This document shows, one piece after another, positions 48,766 through 59,583 of a stretch of DNA of 64,000 nucleotides. Numbering within the stretch: position 1 is the first letter of the stretch; every line of letters starts with the position of its first letter. The position numbers and the translations under genes are program-made. Under the pieces are notes generated by a model that was not told the origin of the DNA, searched no databases, and saw only the letters and a program-made list of their open reading frames with translations. Source of the DNA: Desarmillaria ectypa (Eukaryota; Basidiomycota; Agaricomycetes; Agaricales; Physalacriaceae); assembly GCA_030407005.1 (NCBI GenBank), contig JAUDYN010000007.1:1860001-1924000 (forward strand). Direction: 5' to 3'.

Positions 48766-51718
48766 ATGAACGGCGTCTCCGAGACCTCGCTATCGATGCT
48801 GGATGCTGTCGCGCCCACCATTGACAAAGTCGCCGACCCAATGCAAGCGAGTCGCGACACTACTCCAGGCCCAGGCACAGACACTGGCAGTGAGGATCAG
48901 CAAGATGTCGAGGCCATACTTGTCGACTCCCAGGACACAGAAATGGGCGTGTTTGCAGATGTGCGACCTACTGTTGGCGGTAAGACATGCTATGCTGTAG
49001 CATTCGAGAACGACAACCCCGATTCCCCAGACGAAGCTTCACTTCGCAGTCGCGCTACCGTGCCACCATTCGACTCGCGTCCTTCCGTTGGCGGTAAGAC
49101 CTACTATATGGTACCACTCCGACGGGAGTCCGAGTCCACCATTCTGTCTGAAGGTCTTGCCGAACCTCCGGAGCGCGCCTCAGTTGGTGGTAAAACATGG
49201 ATACCTTCCATGCCTCCTGCGAGTTCCGAAAATCAGCATGTACAAACAAATGGTACCGACTCAGAGCGCCCTACTTTGGGCAGGGAGAAGCGGATGCCTT
49301 CGATGCCGTCGCCGGCTTCGGGGGCTCCGGCAAGACCGTCTCTTGGAGGTAAAACTTGGAAATCCTCAATACCAACTATGCTCTCAGGGGAAGAAGTTCT
49401 TACACCTGAAGTATCCATGCTACCTGAAAAGGTGTCCAGCGGCTCGGAGAATGTAAACATCACTATGGAGGATGTGATTGAAGAAGATGATGACGAAGAG
49501 TCTGTATTATCTGATGGAGGGGAATTTAGGGTATGTTGTTCCGATTCGTTAACAGTAAACATCACTGACGGTAATGCCAGGAAGAATTTGAGGCCGCCAT
49601 GGGTGGCGATTTCGCTTTCAAAGGTTCATATACATACAATGGTCCATATCCACAGGCGCCCAACCCGTGTCTTACTATTGAGGGTATTGGCCCTATAGGC
49701 CTTCCCCTGAGCCCTCGAGATGCGTGGTTCATCATTGACTGCGCATCCCAAGCACCTTACGGCCACAATGAGCAGACCATCGTCAATACCGAGGTGCGCG
49801 ACACTTGGGAAATCGACCAGGGATCTATCAAGTTTGAAAATCCGGTGTGGGATACCTTCGTGAAGCAGACTGTTGCGAAGAATACGAAGGTTATATGGGA
49901 AATGTATGTCATCTGTACACACTGCTCTACTATTCATCAGCGTTGACACATTTCCTAGGACGGTGAACCCTGGATCATTGTAAGGTTTTATTTTCATACC
50001 TTGATCATGGTTGACCGCTTTCTCCTAGTTTACCGGAGAACAGTATTGATGCTCATGCATGAAGACGATGCCCCAAGAATAGCCTTTTCTGCGGCCGGTG
50101 GCATAAATTATGGTCTCCAGCGTCTTAAAAATTTCGCATCTGAAACACCCACATCCGATGACTTGAAGATTGCAAATCTGGTTATTACCCGGCTGAGTGT
50201 CCAGAATAAACAATCCGCGATATCCATGTCTGAATTTGCTATCAGGTGGAAAGTCCTTGAAATGTGGAAGCGTATCATGAAAGCGACCGAATTCGATCTG
50301 TCAACTTACGGGCTTGACAGAATAATTGTTGCTTGGCGAACGTATGTCCTGTGTAAGCTACTCTGTTTCTTTTATGTTAATTCTACGTTTACGCTGTACA
50401 TTAGTCTCGAAGAAATGGTCGCTAAAATATCCAAATTAAAGATGGCGCACGATTTCCTCAAGGGCATCAGTGAAGCAGCCACCGATAGTGAGCTAATCAT
50501 CAGAGAGTGGAGCCGAATGCAGTTGTCCCAAGCGCTGCTGACTCTTACGACTCCGAATTCAGAAGATGTACCCATCTTGATATCGGTCATCAAGGAGAAA
50601 GGTACAGCTTGGTTTTCTGAGACGTGAGTTCAAACCCATACTTCTATCGTTATTAATGATGGATCACGAAAATGTTACTAGAATCATGCCTCGCCTCGCC
50701 AAGAACCCCTCTCTCTATTCCTTTTGGATCGTGTTCATTCAGTCGCTCCATTTGAACCAAGACACGATATAAGAAACTATCACTGATTCTTCAATACCCG
50801 AGTCCGACCTTGGTGCCCTCCTAGCCCAGTGCCTTGACAACGTTCTGAACCTATGGGAATCTGTTGTCGCTGCACCCGCTCTTCGCCCTTATTACTACTC
50901 AGGACCCCCTCTTGTAGCGTCCCAGCAACTGACCGTTACCCGAATCATACGACTAGTCGACTTGTGCATTTCCACTAACCACACAGAAACGTGCAAGACC
51001 CTATTCGTAACCATTCTTAAACGCAAGCCCCCGAACCGTGTTAACTTCCAAGCCTTATACACGCCTCTCATTCCGGAATTTCGGCAATTGTTGCAGAAGA
51101 AAAAGGTCGACATTTGCACTCCCCCTTTTGCCGACATCATGCAGGTGTTTATTAGCTTTTACCTCCGCGAAGTATTGGGAGCCAAACCCCGCTCCGTTAA
51201 CATGCGACGGTTGTGCTGCGGTTGTGCTGAATGCGGCATGCTCAATACGTTCCTCAAAAACATCTCCGCTGAGACTACTCTGTGGTTTCTTCAAGCGAAG
51301 AGAAATCATATTGAGAGATACCTTCGAGGTGCTAGTGACGTATGAGATCGTCCGCATGGGTCGCGCGCAGGGACTTCTGGTGAGGAAACGACCAGACGCG
51401 CTAGCTTCGCTGCAATGGTCCACGCAGCAGGCGAACGCGAGGACATTTTTGAGCATGATTGGAGACGACAATGTCATTTCGAAGCTGGTTGGACGGCGGT
51501 ACGCTGATGTGTTAAGGGCTCTTGAGGGCACGAAGCAGTTTACCTTGCCTATACATCCTGCTCCAGGTCCGTCATCAATAGATGTAGATGCTCCACCACA
51601 AGATGCGTCGACTTCTTTGCCTTCGTTTTCATCATCGGTCGTCGCAGGTACCAAGAGGAAACAGCCTCGAAAATCGATGGCCATTACTGGGCCTGTCATC
51701 GACTTGACGGAGGATTGA
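48766..51718 (+). pseudogene. Decayed gene of an agaricomycete 2OG-Fe(II) oxygenase-like family
   Basis: The 5' exon (48766-49530) has five RP-x-x-GGKT-like repeats and an acidic stretch. The next exon carries blocks I know from a large mushroom family placed next to 2OG-Fe(II) dioxygenases: GSYTYNGPYPQAPNPCLTI, IGPIGLPLSPRDAWFIIDCA, QAPYGHNEQTIVN, VRDTWEIDQGSIKFENPVWD. The dioxygenase core with its HxD..H metal triad should come next. Instead the sequence jumps at about 49905-50035 to the helical C-terminal half (LEEMVAKISKLKMAHDFLKG; VTRIIRLVDLCISTNHTETC). An in-frame TAA interrupts this half at 50770-50772. The frame changes near 51325-51340 between YLRGAS and YEIVRMGRAQGLL. It ends PVIDLTED at 51718. 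I judge it a pseudogene or a catalytically dead relic; sequencing errors could explain the small lesions but not the missing core. Confidence 0.6.
48964..49359 (+). repeat. Five phased RP-S/T-x-GGKT peptide repeats
   Basis: Within one exon the motif appears five times: RPTVGGKTCYAV (48964), RPSVGGKTYYMV (49078), RASVGGKTWIPS (49174), RPTLGREKRMPS (49267, degenerate) and RPSLGGKTWKSS (49333). Starts are 38, 32, 31 and 22 codons apart. The linkers are acidic and Ser/Pro-rich and do not resemble each other, so only the short motif repeats. Confidence 0.8.
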
Positions 51719-52060
51719 ACGATGCTTGGAGCCGTCATATATTGCACTTCACTTGATAGTTTTATGCAGTCCTTTCATTAAGTGTGCTTATACCTCATGT
51801 AAATTGTATCGTAGCCACTGTCATCCTGCGCATGAAAAATGCTATAATAATGATAAAGTAGGGCAGATAAACAATATACATGCCAATCCACCGGAACAGT
51901 ATTCATCGCATTGCTAAGATACATAGCCCCTCAGTGAGTCTGCAATTTTCTCGATACTGGAAAAACTCCGCAAGCGCGTCATTAAATAACGGCATGGCAT
52001 AGGGTCGTCATCATCAGGCAGTGGAGCATATAAGTACATGAGAATCGGGCATCGTTATCA
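51719..52060. other. Convergent intergenic region
   Basis: 342 bp between the end of the decayed oxygenase-like gene and the end of the Tho1-like gene. AT-rich 3' flank, nothing else visible. Confidence 0.45.
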
Positions 52061-52792
52061 TCACTGTGTTTGGTGTTAGTTGTGCATAGACGCCTTGGTG
52101 GTGGAGTACACACAGTAGGCTTGGAACCGAACCGCTCTACTCGTTTCTGCCGCCGCACCAACTCCTCAGCATCAACTTCCTCTGTCACAGTAGCCGGCGC
52201 CTTTCGCTTCGAAGAGGGAGAGGTAAGAGGCTTTGTAACGATTCCAAACCTTGCCGCACGGGATTTAACCTTCTCAGGGTCCTGTGCAAAGATGAATAAG
52301 ATGGTAAAATCAAAACAAAAGACGCCTTACATCCACCGCTGTGGGCAGTTTTTTTCGTGACGCGTTTTTGCGATCCGGCTTGAACTCAACGAGAGGTATG
52401 CCGAATCGAGCAGCGCGTTGCTTTCGCTTCTCCAGTTCAGGATCTACGTCTGCATCTGCCGCCATCGCTGGTTCTGGCGCTGCGGACACAGACACTGGTG
52501 GTGCAGCTGTTACAGGCTCCGTTGCAGGCTCTGCCTTTGGCGGTATCTTAGGAGGCTCAGATGGCTTTGCCTTCACAGGAATGGGAGGTTGTGCCTTCTT
52601 TTCTGGCGGCTTGGGAGGGTCGACCTGGACAGGGACGTCGTGAAGGGTGTTGTAGGCGTCAAGAGCAGCCTGGGATGCAAGGATGGTGTTGATGAGGTCC
52701 TGCTTGTTCGCCTTTGCAGGAAGAGAGACGCTGGCTGTGGCTAAGATAGCCTTGAGGTCAACCACTTTCAATGCTTTGAGTTTGGACTCCAT
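52061..52792 (-). CDS. SAP-domain mRNA-export protein (Tho1/SARNP/CIP29 family)
   Basis: Nuclear RNP protein of the Tho1/MOS11/SARNP family, which works with TREX and a DEAD-box helicase in mRNA export. An N-terminal SAP domain (from 52792: LKALKVVDLKAILATASVSL, NKQDLINTILASQAALDAY) is followed by a Pro/Ala/Lys linker. Three copies of the RAARFG motif then appear: KRKQRAARFGIPL, KVKSRAARFGIVTK and RRQKRVERFGSKPT. The last intron has a textbook ACTAAC branch point and a GTGTGT donor. It splices directly to a TGA, so the protein ends GSKPT at 52061. Reading through the intron would add a spurious tail. Confidence 0.88.
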
Positions 52793-53660
52793 GGTAGAAA
52801 CGCGTCGTGGTGTTGTTGAAAGGGTTCAAATGGTCACGTTGTCACGTTTCGTCACAGCATAAAGATAGATTTCATCGTCCTGCTCGAATTTTTGCTTCCG
52901 CAAGTGTGGTATGCTTCCAGGACATGTAAACTGGTTCAACTTTACTTGGTGGATGGACTGTCATCGTAGGACTATGTGGAAAGCATTAATACTATCCGGA
53001 GTCCCCCATTACGTCGAATCGTGGCACCTGTGATACCTTACAGGCCTTTTCTCGAATGGTTGCAAGTGTTTGGTCCAAAAAGCACATGACTATAAACATA
53101 TCTAGTCGTTATGCTAGTGGCGGCGTCATGACTCATAGTTCGCGCAAATACGTTGCATGGCGAAGCTAAGCAGGCGTTGGCGTTCATCGAGAAGAATGCA
53201 GATTCACGTGGATTGAAAGTGTGTATCGTAACTGTAGGTCGAAGGGACAGCAACCAAATTTAAGCTCCTCCATTTTCTTCACGTTGAACCAACACTTACA
53301 GACTCTAGAGATATGAGCGTTGCTCGTAACAGTAGGGTGAATGTCGACGGCCACGATTTCAAGCTACCCGACCTCGCCCTGGTTCGCGAGGAAGCTGATG
53401 GTGTTATGTTCGGCATTGAACCTGATTTCTCGCGTCTTATCCCAAGATAATGCAGTAACAGAACTGATGCGAAAGCCGGAACCCCGAAGCAATACACGGT
53501 CAAAACTCCCAAGGCCAGTATATTGGTATTCTTCCTACGGCTTTGATCTACAAAGCAATGCTTCCAAATCTGTTTCGCTTTAGTTATTTCTGCGAAGTAG
53601 AGGACGGTAGGTGTTATGATTTCGGAGACATAGAGCTGTATTTGAGTCATTTGCTTCTCA
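52793..53660. other. Intergenic region with coding-like fragments
   Basis: Promoter of the Tho1-like gene at the left. Two short coding-looking plus-strand pieces follow: EAKQALAFIEKNADSRGLK (about 53163-53219) and RVNVDGHDFKLPDLALVREE (about 53334-53393). They do not join into a longer frame, and I cannot assign them. Confidence 0.4.
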
Positions 53661-55330
53661 GTTCCATCCTATATTATTCCGCAATGTATTTGGGCATTGG
53701 AATGGTTCATTCACGCCCTGAAAGAAGGCTCAGAGGATCAATTGAGGAGTGCCGGACAAATCCTTCCCCATCAGCATGGTGAAATGGCCGAGTATGCTAA
53801 ATATTTTGCGGTGAGCTCGCTGGTGGGTGACCATTCCTTAAACACGCGTCTCAACATCTGCACACAGCTCGCCAATGCCAGAAATAAGGTGGCGCACCAT
53901 ATTCTGAAATTAAACCCGTAAGTATCGGCTATTCGTTCATGCTCAGCATGTAGATGATCAATATTCAATGACAGTGTTATATGGCAATTATGCAGTTTGC
54001 CTTGCACGAGCCAGGACAGATGACAGCGAAGCGAAGAAGGCATTGTCACGTATTGTGAACGAGTTAAGCCTCACCGCATCATCAACCACCACCACTTATA
54101 ATGTGTATAATATGATCAGAGGGAAAGTTTATATTGCTCGTGTACTTCGGAGATTAGGAGAAACAAAGCAAGCTGACGAAATGTACGTATTCCCTTTCGT
54201 TCCGATGCAACTGCTCAATCGTTTTAGGGAAACCTGGTTGATCAAATGGTTCAAGAAAAATCCTCACAAACTGACCGACAGAGTCATTGTTGAGATATTC
54301 ACTACCGACATTGATCAGGACACAGACCCAATCTTGAAAGGCCTCGGTGGTGCAAAGTGGATCGAAGGCAGGAAGCACGCACAGAAGACCGACGAATGTC
54401 TCTACAGAACCTGTCGAAACTGCCATGCGCGCGAACCTCAGTGAAACTCGCCCCATGTGCTCGATGCAAACACATCTATTATTGATAAGCGTTATCGAGC
54501 CTCTAGGTGACACTGACACTGACGCACAAGGTTTACAAGTTCCAAGAAATGCCAAAAAGCCAACTGGCCCTATCACAAGTACGTTTATAAGTACTTACAA
54601 GTCATATCACAGCATATCTGACGATATATCTGGATGCCATAGAGAACCATGCAAGTACGTCACGTTGCTGGGATCTCATTAAGAGCCCTTATATATCGAA
54701 TTTCAGGGAGTTGTCTGCATACCTCAAGAAGGTAGCAGAGCTCTCTCCCACCGCTCCTCTGGAAGCTCAGCGTGCAAGTGACTGGCATGTCTGGAGAGAT
54801 GCGCCTCAGAAAGCGCACACAATATGCTTTGCTAGCGGTCTCGGACTACCACGAGATAGTTCGTTCTCGTGGGCACCCACATTGTTTTCCAACAGGTCGA
54901 GCGTGTTCCCAATGCCAAAAATGTGCTTGAAAGGTTCGAGACCACTGCCGTTGGCATTTTCAAGTTGGCTGATGTATGGAAGTGCTTTGAAGCTATCATG
55001 GGACTCGAACCTGGTGAAGGGAAAGGCTTCATTGAAGAGGTGTTAGACGAATTCGACCATGGGCCCGTAAATGGCTTAGATGGAACCGATTCCAATCATT
55101 TGTCTGATGTTTTCGCTATACGGTGAAGTCGACACATCTGAGTCCTCATACGTACCATACTAGGTTTATCCTTCGAATGTTGACGTTCATTTCCAGATTG
55201 TCTGTCAAAGGATCAGATGAGGATGGCTCTATATAACCCTGAATGGAGGAAGGATTTGTATCCCAGTGCTCCCCCCGGTCACCTTAAGCTGCGAAGACCT
55301 GGGATTAAGGATGCTGAACACATATTCTGA
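53661..55330 (+). pseudogene. Decayed MYND zinc-finger protein gene
   Basis: Pieces in order: EWFIHALKEGSEDQLRSAGQ; GNYAVCLARARTDDSEAKKA; MIRGKVYIARVLRRLGETKQ; WFKKNPHKLTDRVIVEIF; ILKGLGGAKWIEGRKHAQKT. A MYND finger follows, but it is broken. CRNCHAREPQ runs into a stop and KLAPCARCKHIYYC lies one base out of frame (near 54440). The next intron donor reads ATAAGCG where GTAAGCG would be expected; beyond it comes SKKCQKANWPYHK. A helical C-terminal half has another frame change near 54870 before THIVFQQVERVPNAKNVLER. The last exon is PEWRKDLYPSAPPGHLKLRR, ending DAEHIF at 55330. I know this architecture as a lineage-expanded agaricomycete family. Several independent lesions point to a pseudogene. 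The 5' end is uncertain. Confidence 0.65.
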
Positions 55331-55414
55331 TTATCGTCTTCACGAGACAAAACGGAAATTTTTTTCATAGGGCCTAGACCTGTACTGATAATGTCAAGTA
55401 TCCGTCTTAAATAT

Positions 55415-56854
55415 TCATGGCTCCGCCACCGCTATGCCGTCCCCTACTACAGCTGGGAAGACCGGAGTAGTTCCGTTTATGCCAAACGGTTGAACCCTGG
55501 TCGTGCGCAAATCGCCGCAACCGAGTCCAGGCTTGCTCTTTCCGTGATATGCGAACAGATGTTCACCGTCTTTCTCGAACATAAAACTGTCAAGCCATTA
55601 GCGCTGTGCCAAGAGACTCGAGAAGAAGCGATTCACTGATGGCCAGGACCGTAAACCCCAGCGGCGACGTTCTTGGTAAAGAGGGGAGAGGTGGCCTGAC
55701 AGATGCGCTTTAGCATGAGGTTCAGGAAGGTGCCCCTCAGTCTACTTGCCTTGGTCCAACTGGATGCTAGGAGGGGATTGGCGTCAGTAGTTAGCGTGAG
55801 TAAGCCCAAGGCCTGTTCAAATTTAGTTACCAGCGCCTTCCATTCATATAAATGGAAACGGAAACGCACATAGTCATCTGTAGAGCAGTGTGAAGCAGAT
55901 AGCCAATCTATGGGAACAACAAGGATAATCCTTATGACCCAAGAACACACAGGAAAATGTCGTACATGTGTCACGCCTCCAATTGTAATGGCCTCTAACA
56001 TCTACCGTATCAACACTCTCCGAAACCATAGTAGAAAGCAGCGCACCTGGTCCTTCTTGAACTGGAGTGGCGGCAGTTTCCTGTGTATTATTTATTACTC
56101 CGTCAACAGCGTGCACGAACCAGATATAGAATAGCACACACCCAAGAAAGAGTAGGACAGCTGATTTGTACAGCATTGCCGGACAGTCTCGTAGGGCTGC
56201 TCATACGAACGATGTATGTGCACTGTGTCCATACAGCATCCGTCGTCTTTCCCGAGAATATGAAGTAACGCGTGCCATTCAACTCCAGAATAGATCCATC
56301 GACAGCCCAAAAGTCGAAGTTTGATGGAATGAGAGAAGCCATGTGGGAATACGCCCCATTCATCGGATTGGACGCGTCTGTACCTCCAGAAAGGACGTGA
56401 AGGCGATGAGTATTGTCATCTCTATTTCCCGCCACAGCATAGTATCTATACGATCTTATGAATCAGATACAAGAAGTGGAGAAATTGAGGATAAGACTCG
56501 CATATACCATCGTCCATCAAAGTACCAAAACTCGGGTGCCCAGAAGTCGTAATTTCGGCCCGCTGCCACAGTGTCCGTAAAGAGGACTGTGGGGGTAGCG
56601 GTCTTGATTCCTTCGACCGTTGTAGCCGCCCACATTGAAATGTCTGTGTTCTGGGTGGAAGTCATGTAGTAAACGCCGCCGATGTATCGCATGCATGGAT
56701 CCGCGCCCTTTTCTTTGTTCAGCGGATTGCTAAACGTTCCAGCCCTGGACAAAACGGAGGCTTCAGAGCTGGAATTTCCCAAGGATGCGAGAGAAAATGC
56801 CGCAAGACTGAGAAATAGAACTATCGAGGTGAGAAATGCCATACCTCGTTGCAT
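55415..56854 (-). CDS. Secreted glycoside hydrolase family 43 (arabinofuranosidase-like)
   Basis: Five-bladed beta-propeller enzyme likely acting on arabinan or related hemicellulose. The start is at 56854 (MQRGMAFL) with a signal peptide (FLTSIVLFLSLAAFSLA). Blade motifs: GADPCMRYIGGVYYMTSTQN (Asp at the catalytic-base position), NYDFWAPEFWYFDGRWYIYY, NFDFWAVDGSILELNGTRYF, VRMSSPTRLSGNAVQISCPT, then PVQEGPGALLS (Glu), SASHCSTDDYALGLLTL, VAAGVYGPGH and EHLFAYHGKSKPGLGCGDLR. It ends VGDGIAVAEP at 55415. Two introns need GC donors (GCGAGT after WYI; GCAAGT after SSWTK). The join around 55920-56050 (between EGPGALLS and SASHC) is the least sure; a mild lesion there is possible. Confidence 0.78.
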
Positions 56855-57987
56855 TTGGAGCGTCACTAAGGCTTTATATACACCGTGATGCTGAAATACT
56901 GGAGTGTCCATCATGAGCCATGAGGGTGTTCTACACGATGGTCCAGCCGGAAATCATTACACATGACATATTGAAGTCATACTGTACTCTTATCTGGCCT
57001 ATCTATGAAATGGCCTTCTGGTGAACATAAATGGATGTCATGTCCTCCAGGGGCCAAGACCTTCTACTACTGGTTATCATGAACACATGGGTTCAGTCTG
57101 GAGAAGCCGTCGTACGCACATCCTGCATAGGCGACGTGTACTCGAAGTCTTCTTACCGGGCCGTCGGAGAAAAAGCAACACAAGTCCATTGACGAGCGCT
57201 GAATCCTCGCAGTTACTTATTAGATTTTGGGAACCTTCAATGAACATTCCCAGTAGTCTACTTGCAGCTTGAGCCTATCGGGATTGTTGGTACCAGTCTG
57301 TCCGAGGCATTCTAGATGACTTGAGTATATTTATAGAGGGGGGAAACAGTTGAAGGGTTCGGTAGGACTTGGAAGTTGGTGGGAATGGTAGAAAATGTCC
57401 GGCATGAGAAAGACAGAACCGAGATCAGCTCTCGAGCGCTATTCCTGAGTACACTTTTGCAACTTCAAGAGCAAAGTTGAGGCGGAAGACTATCGACTTG
57501 CTTGTTTTCGTTTTCGTCTGCGATCCAAGTTTATACCCAAAACGCGATAAACAACCACGTTTCCGGTGTTTCCGCCGTTCCCGTCTTCGAATTCCGTATA
57601 GATGTCGTCAACTGGGAAATCATATTCAGAGCGGTGGAGCGAGAGCCTCCGTTACTGGAACATATGAATGGGATTGAACGCCCGTATTCTACTAATCTGG
57701 CAGTGAGGTATCGCGCCCTTCGAGGAGCAGGACCTGAGAGTAACAAGTTCACTGTCGTGGAAGAGTGAGTTGGTAACAGGCGCACGGCAAAAGTAACTGA
57801 TAAGCCACGCGCACCACCGAAAGAATTCGAGATATAAGCCTCTATCTAACTTCGACATTCATCTACTAAAGCCCCAACGTTCAAGCCTTCAGTAATGATT
57901 TGTTGAAAAGCTGAGTCTCGGCTAACCGGACCGACGAGAGTAGAATTTTTATCGGTCCGAGCTCCGACACCTTCCACCAACTCGTCC
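56855..57987. other. 1.1-kb intergenic region
   Basis: Divergent promoter space of the GH43 and pseudouridine synthase genes. An 89-codon open frame without ATG (57481-57771, with coding-like composition, e.g. VPVFEFRIDVVNWEIIFRAV) lies in it and cannot be assigned. Confidence 0.4.
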
Positions 57988-59122
57988 ATGACGAGGCCTG
58001 GCTTCGCAGCTCTAGTGCGGAAAACAAGGAAGAGCTCGCGATTATTACCTCGAAATGATGTTCTATACATAGACAAGAGGGTCGTTGTCATCAACAAGCC
58101 ACCAGGCCTAGTGAGCCAGGCTTCTTCGAAGGAAGACGACCAGCTCAAGAAGTTTTTGTGTGGTATGCATTGTTCAAAGTCATGCCATCTCATGCTAAAG
58201 AATTCTTAACATTTGTCAAGAAATACAAACCAAACATAAACTAGACGGACCTCTCGTTCCTGTTCACCGACTGGATAAAGTGGGCGCCCTGGCACATTGA
58301 AAGTTCGCTCTTCTGACACGGACATCACTAGCCAACTAGCGGATGTCTTCTTCTTGCCCGTTCTACAGACATGGCACGGGACTTGTCCCGGCAATTTCAG
58401 CAGCGCAAGATTGACAAACAATACTTCGCCTTGGTTCATTCTACTCCTCAAGCGCTACCAGGGACGAGCGGTGTCATATCCCAGCCACTGCAGCTCCGAG
58501 ACGGGTATGTATCAAAGGGCAAGGCATCAGATCCAGCCTGTCTCACAGAATGGGAACTGATTGCTTCGGTGCGTACAATGAGTTTGGAACGGTGGCCTAC
58601 CTAAGTAGTTGCTTATACGTCGGAATGCAGGCCAACAAGCTGTCACTGTTACGTTTGAATCTTATGACAGGACATAAACACCAAATTCGTTTCCATCTCG
58701 CCAAGGTTCTAAACGGTGCGTTGTCCATAAAATTTGTAGGGGACAAACCTACTGATGATGATGTTACAGCGCCCATTCTCGGGGAGAGATTGTATTCTCA
58801 GATACCATCCATTCGCTGTGCCCCAAAGGGCAGGTTATTCTTGCACTCGTCTTATGTTGCCATGGAGGCAAGTGGCTCAACACATTCATATTTAATCTGT
58901 AGTCTAACGGAGTGGTCAATGCAGAGATTTAGGTCTTTTGGACCCAACAAGCGTTACAAATTAGGAATACGTTCCCCAATGCCGCAAGAGTTCTTCAAAG
59001 TCTGTTCTCATATCGGTATCGATGTTTCACCTGAGAACAGAAGGGGAGGCGTATTCATTGACGATCTACCTGTTGAAGATATTGAGAATATGGGTGGAGT
59101 TTGGATGCCCCATGACATGTAA
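57988..59122 (+). CDS. RluA-family RNA pseudouridine synthase (RPUSD/mitochondrial type)
   Basis: Isomerises uridine to pseudouridine in RNA. The start at 57988 (MTRPGFAALVRKTRKSSRLL) is basic, compatible with a mitochondrial presequence. The core reads DVLYIDKRVVVINKPPGLVS, then across introns LDGPLVPVHRLDK joined to PTSGCLLLARSTDMARDLSR. HRLD contains the catalytic Asp. Next come QQRKIDKQYFALVHSTP, LLRLNLMTGHKHQIRFHLAK and LNAPILGERLYS, matching the conserved uracil-binding and RluA C-terminal motifs. The tail holds GRLFLHSSYVAME and ends GVWMPHDM at 59122. The exact RNA target (mitochondrial rRNA or mRNA) cannot be told. Confidence 0.9.
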
Positions 59123-59583
59123 AGGCACGGAGACGGTGAACCTGCTACCAGATTTCCTGTTACTGACTCGTTCTGGTACGTGTCATCGCTTCTAGAGTTA
59201 CCTGTAACTATTGACGTGATGTCACTTGTCGTTGCACATAATTGCGTACGATACAGTCAATAGCAAGCTCCTAAGAATATATGCTCCTCACAGCAGAGCT
59301 TCGTGTTTCCGGTGCTTGGGGTGTATGCAATGCCTTTTTGCCATTTGTCGTAACCAGCGACCCAGAATCTCAAGCTTAACGAAGAGGACAATCAGTGCAA
59401 TCACCGAATCTGTTCTTCAGTACTAGGGGGATGTTGTAGTCTGTGCTGATGAGAAATACGAGATGAACCATCCGTGTCGAGAGCAGTATCACACTCGCTT
59501 CTTGTATCGCTCTTCGCCAAACGTCAATGTCGTAGCAACCACTCTGATTGCATTATTGCACAGAAATATAACATCCAAACCCT
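59123..59583. other. Convergent intergenic region
   Basis: 461 bp between the stops of the pseudouridine synthase and MsrB genes. Only 3' flanks; nothing else seen. Confidence 0.45.

Noticed and set aside
48964..49359. GGKT repeats as Walker A P-loops
   Set aside because: They lack the GxxxxGK[ST] spacing and sit in disordered Ser/Pro/acidic sequence.
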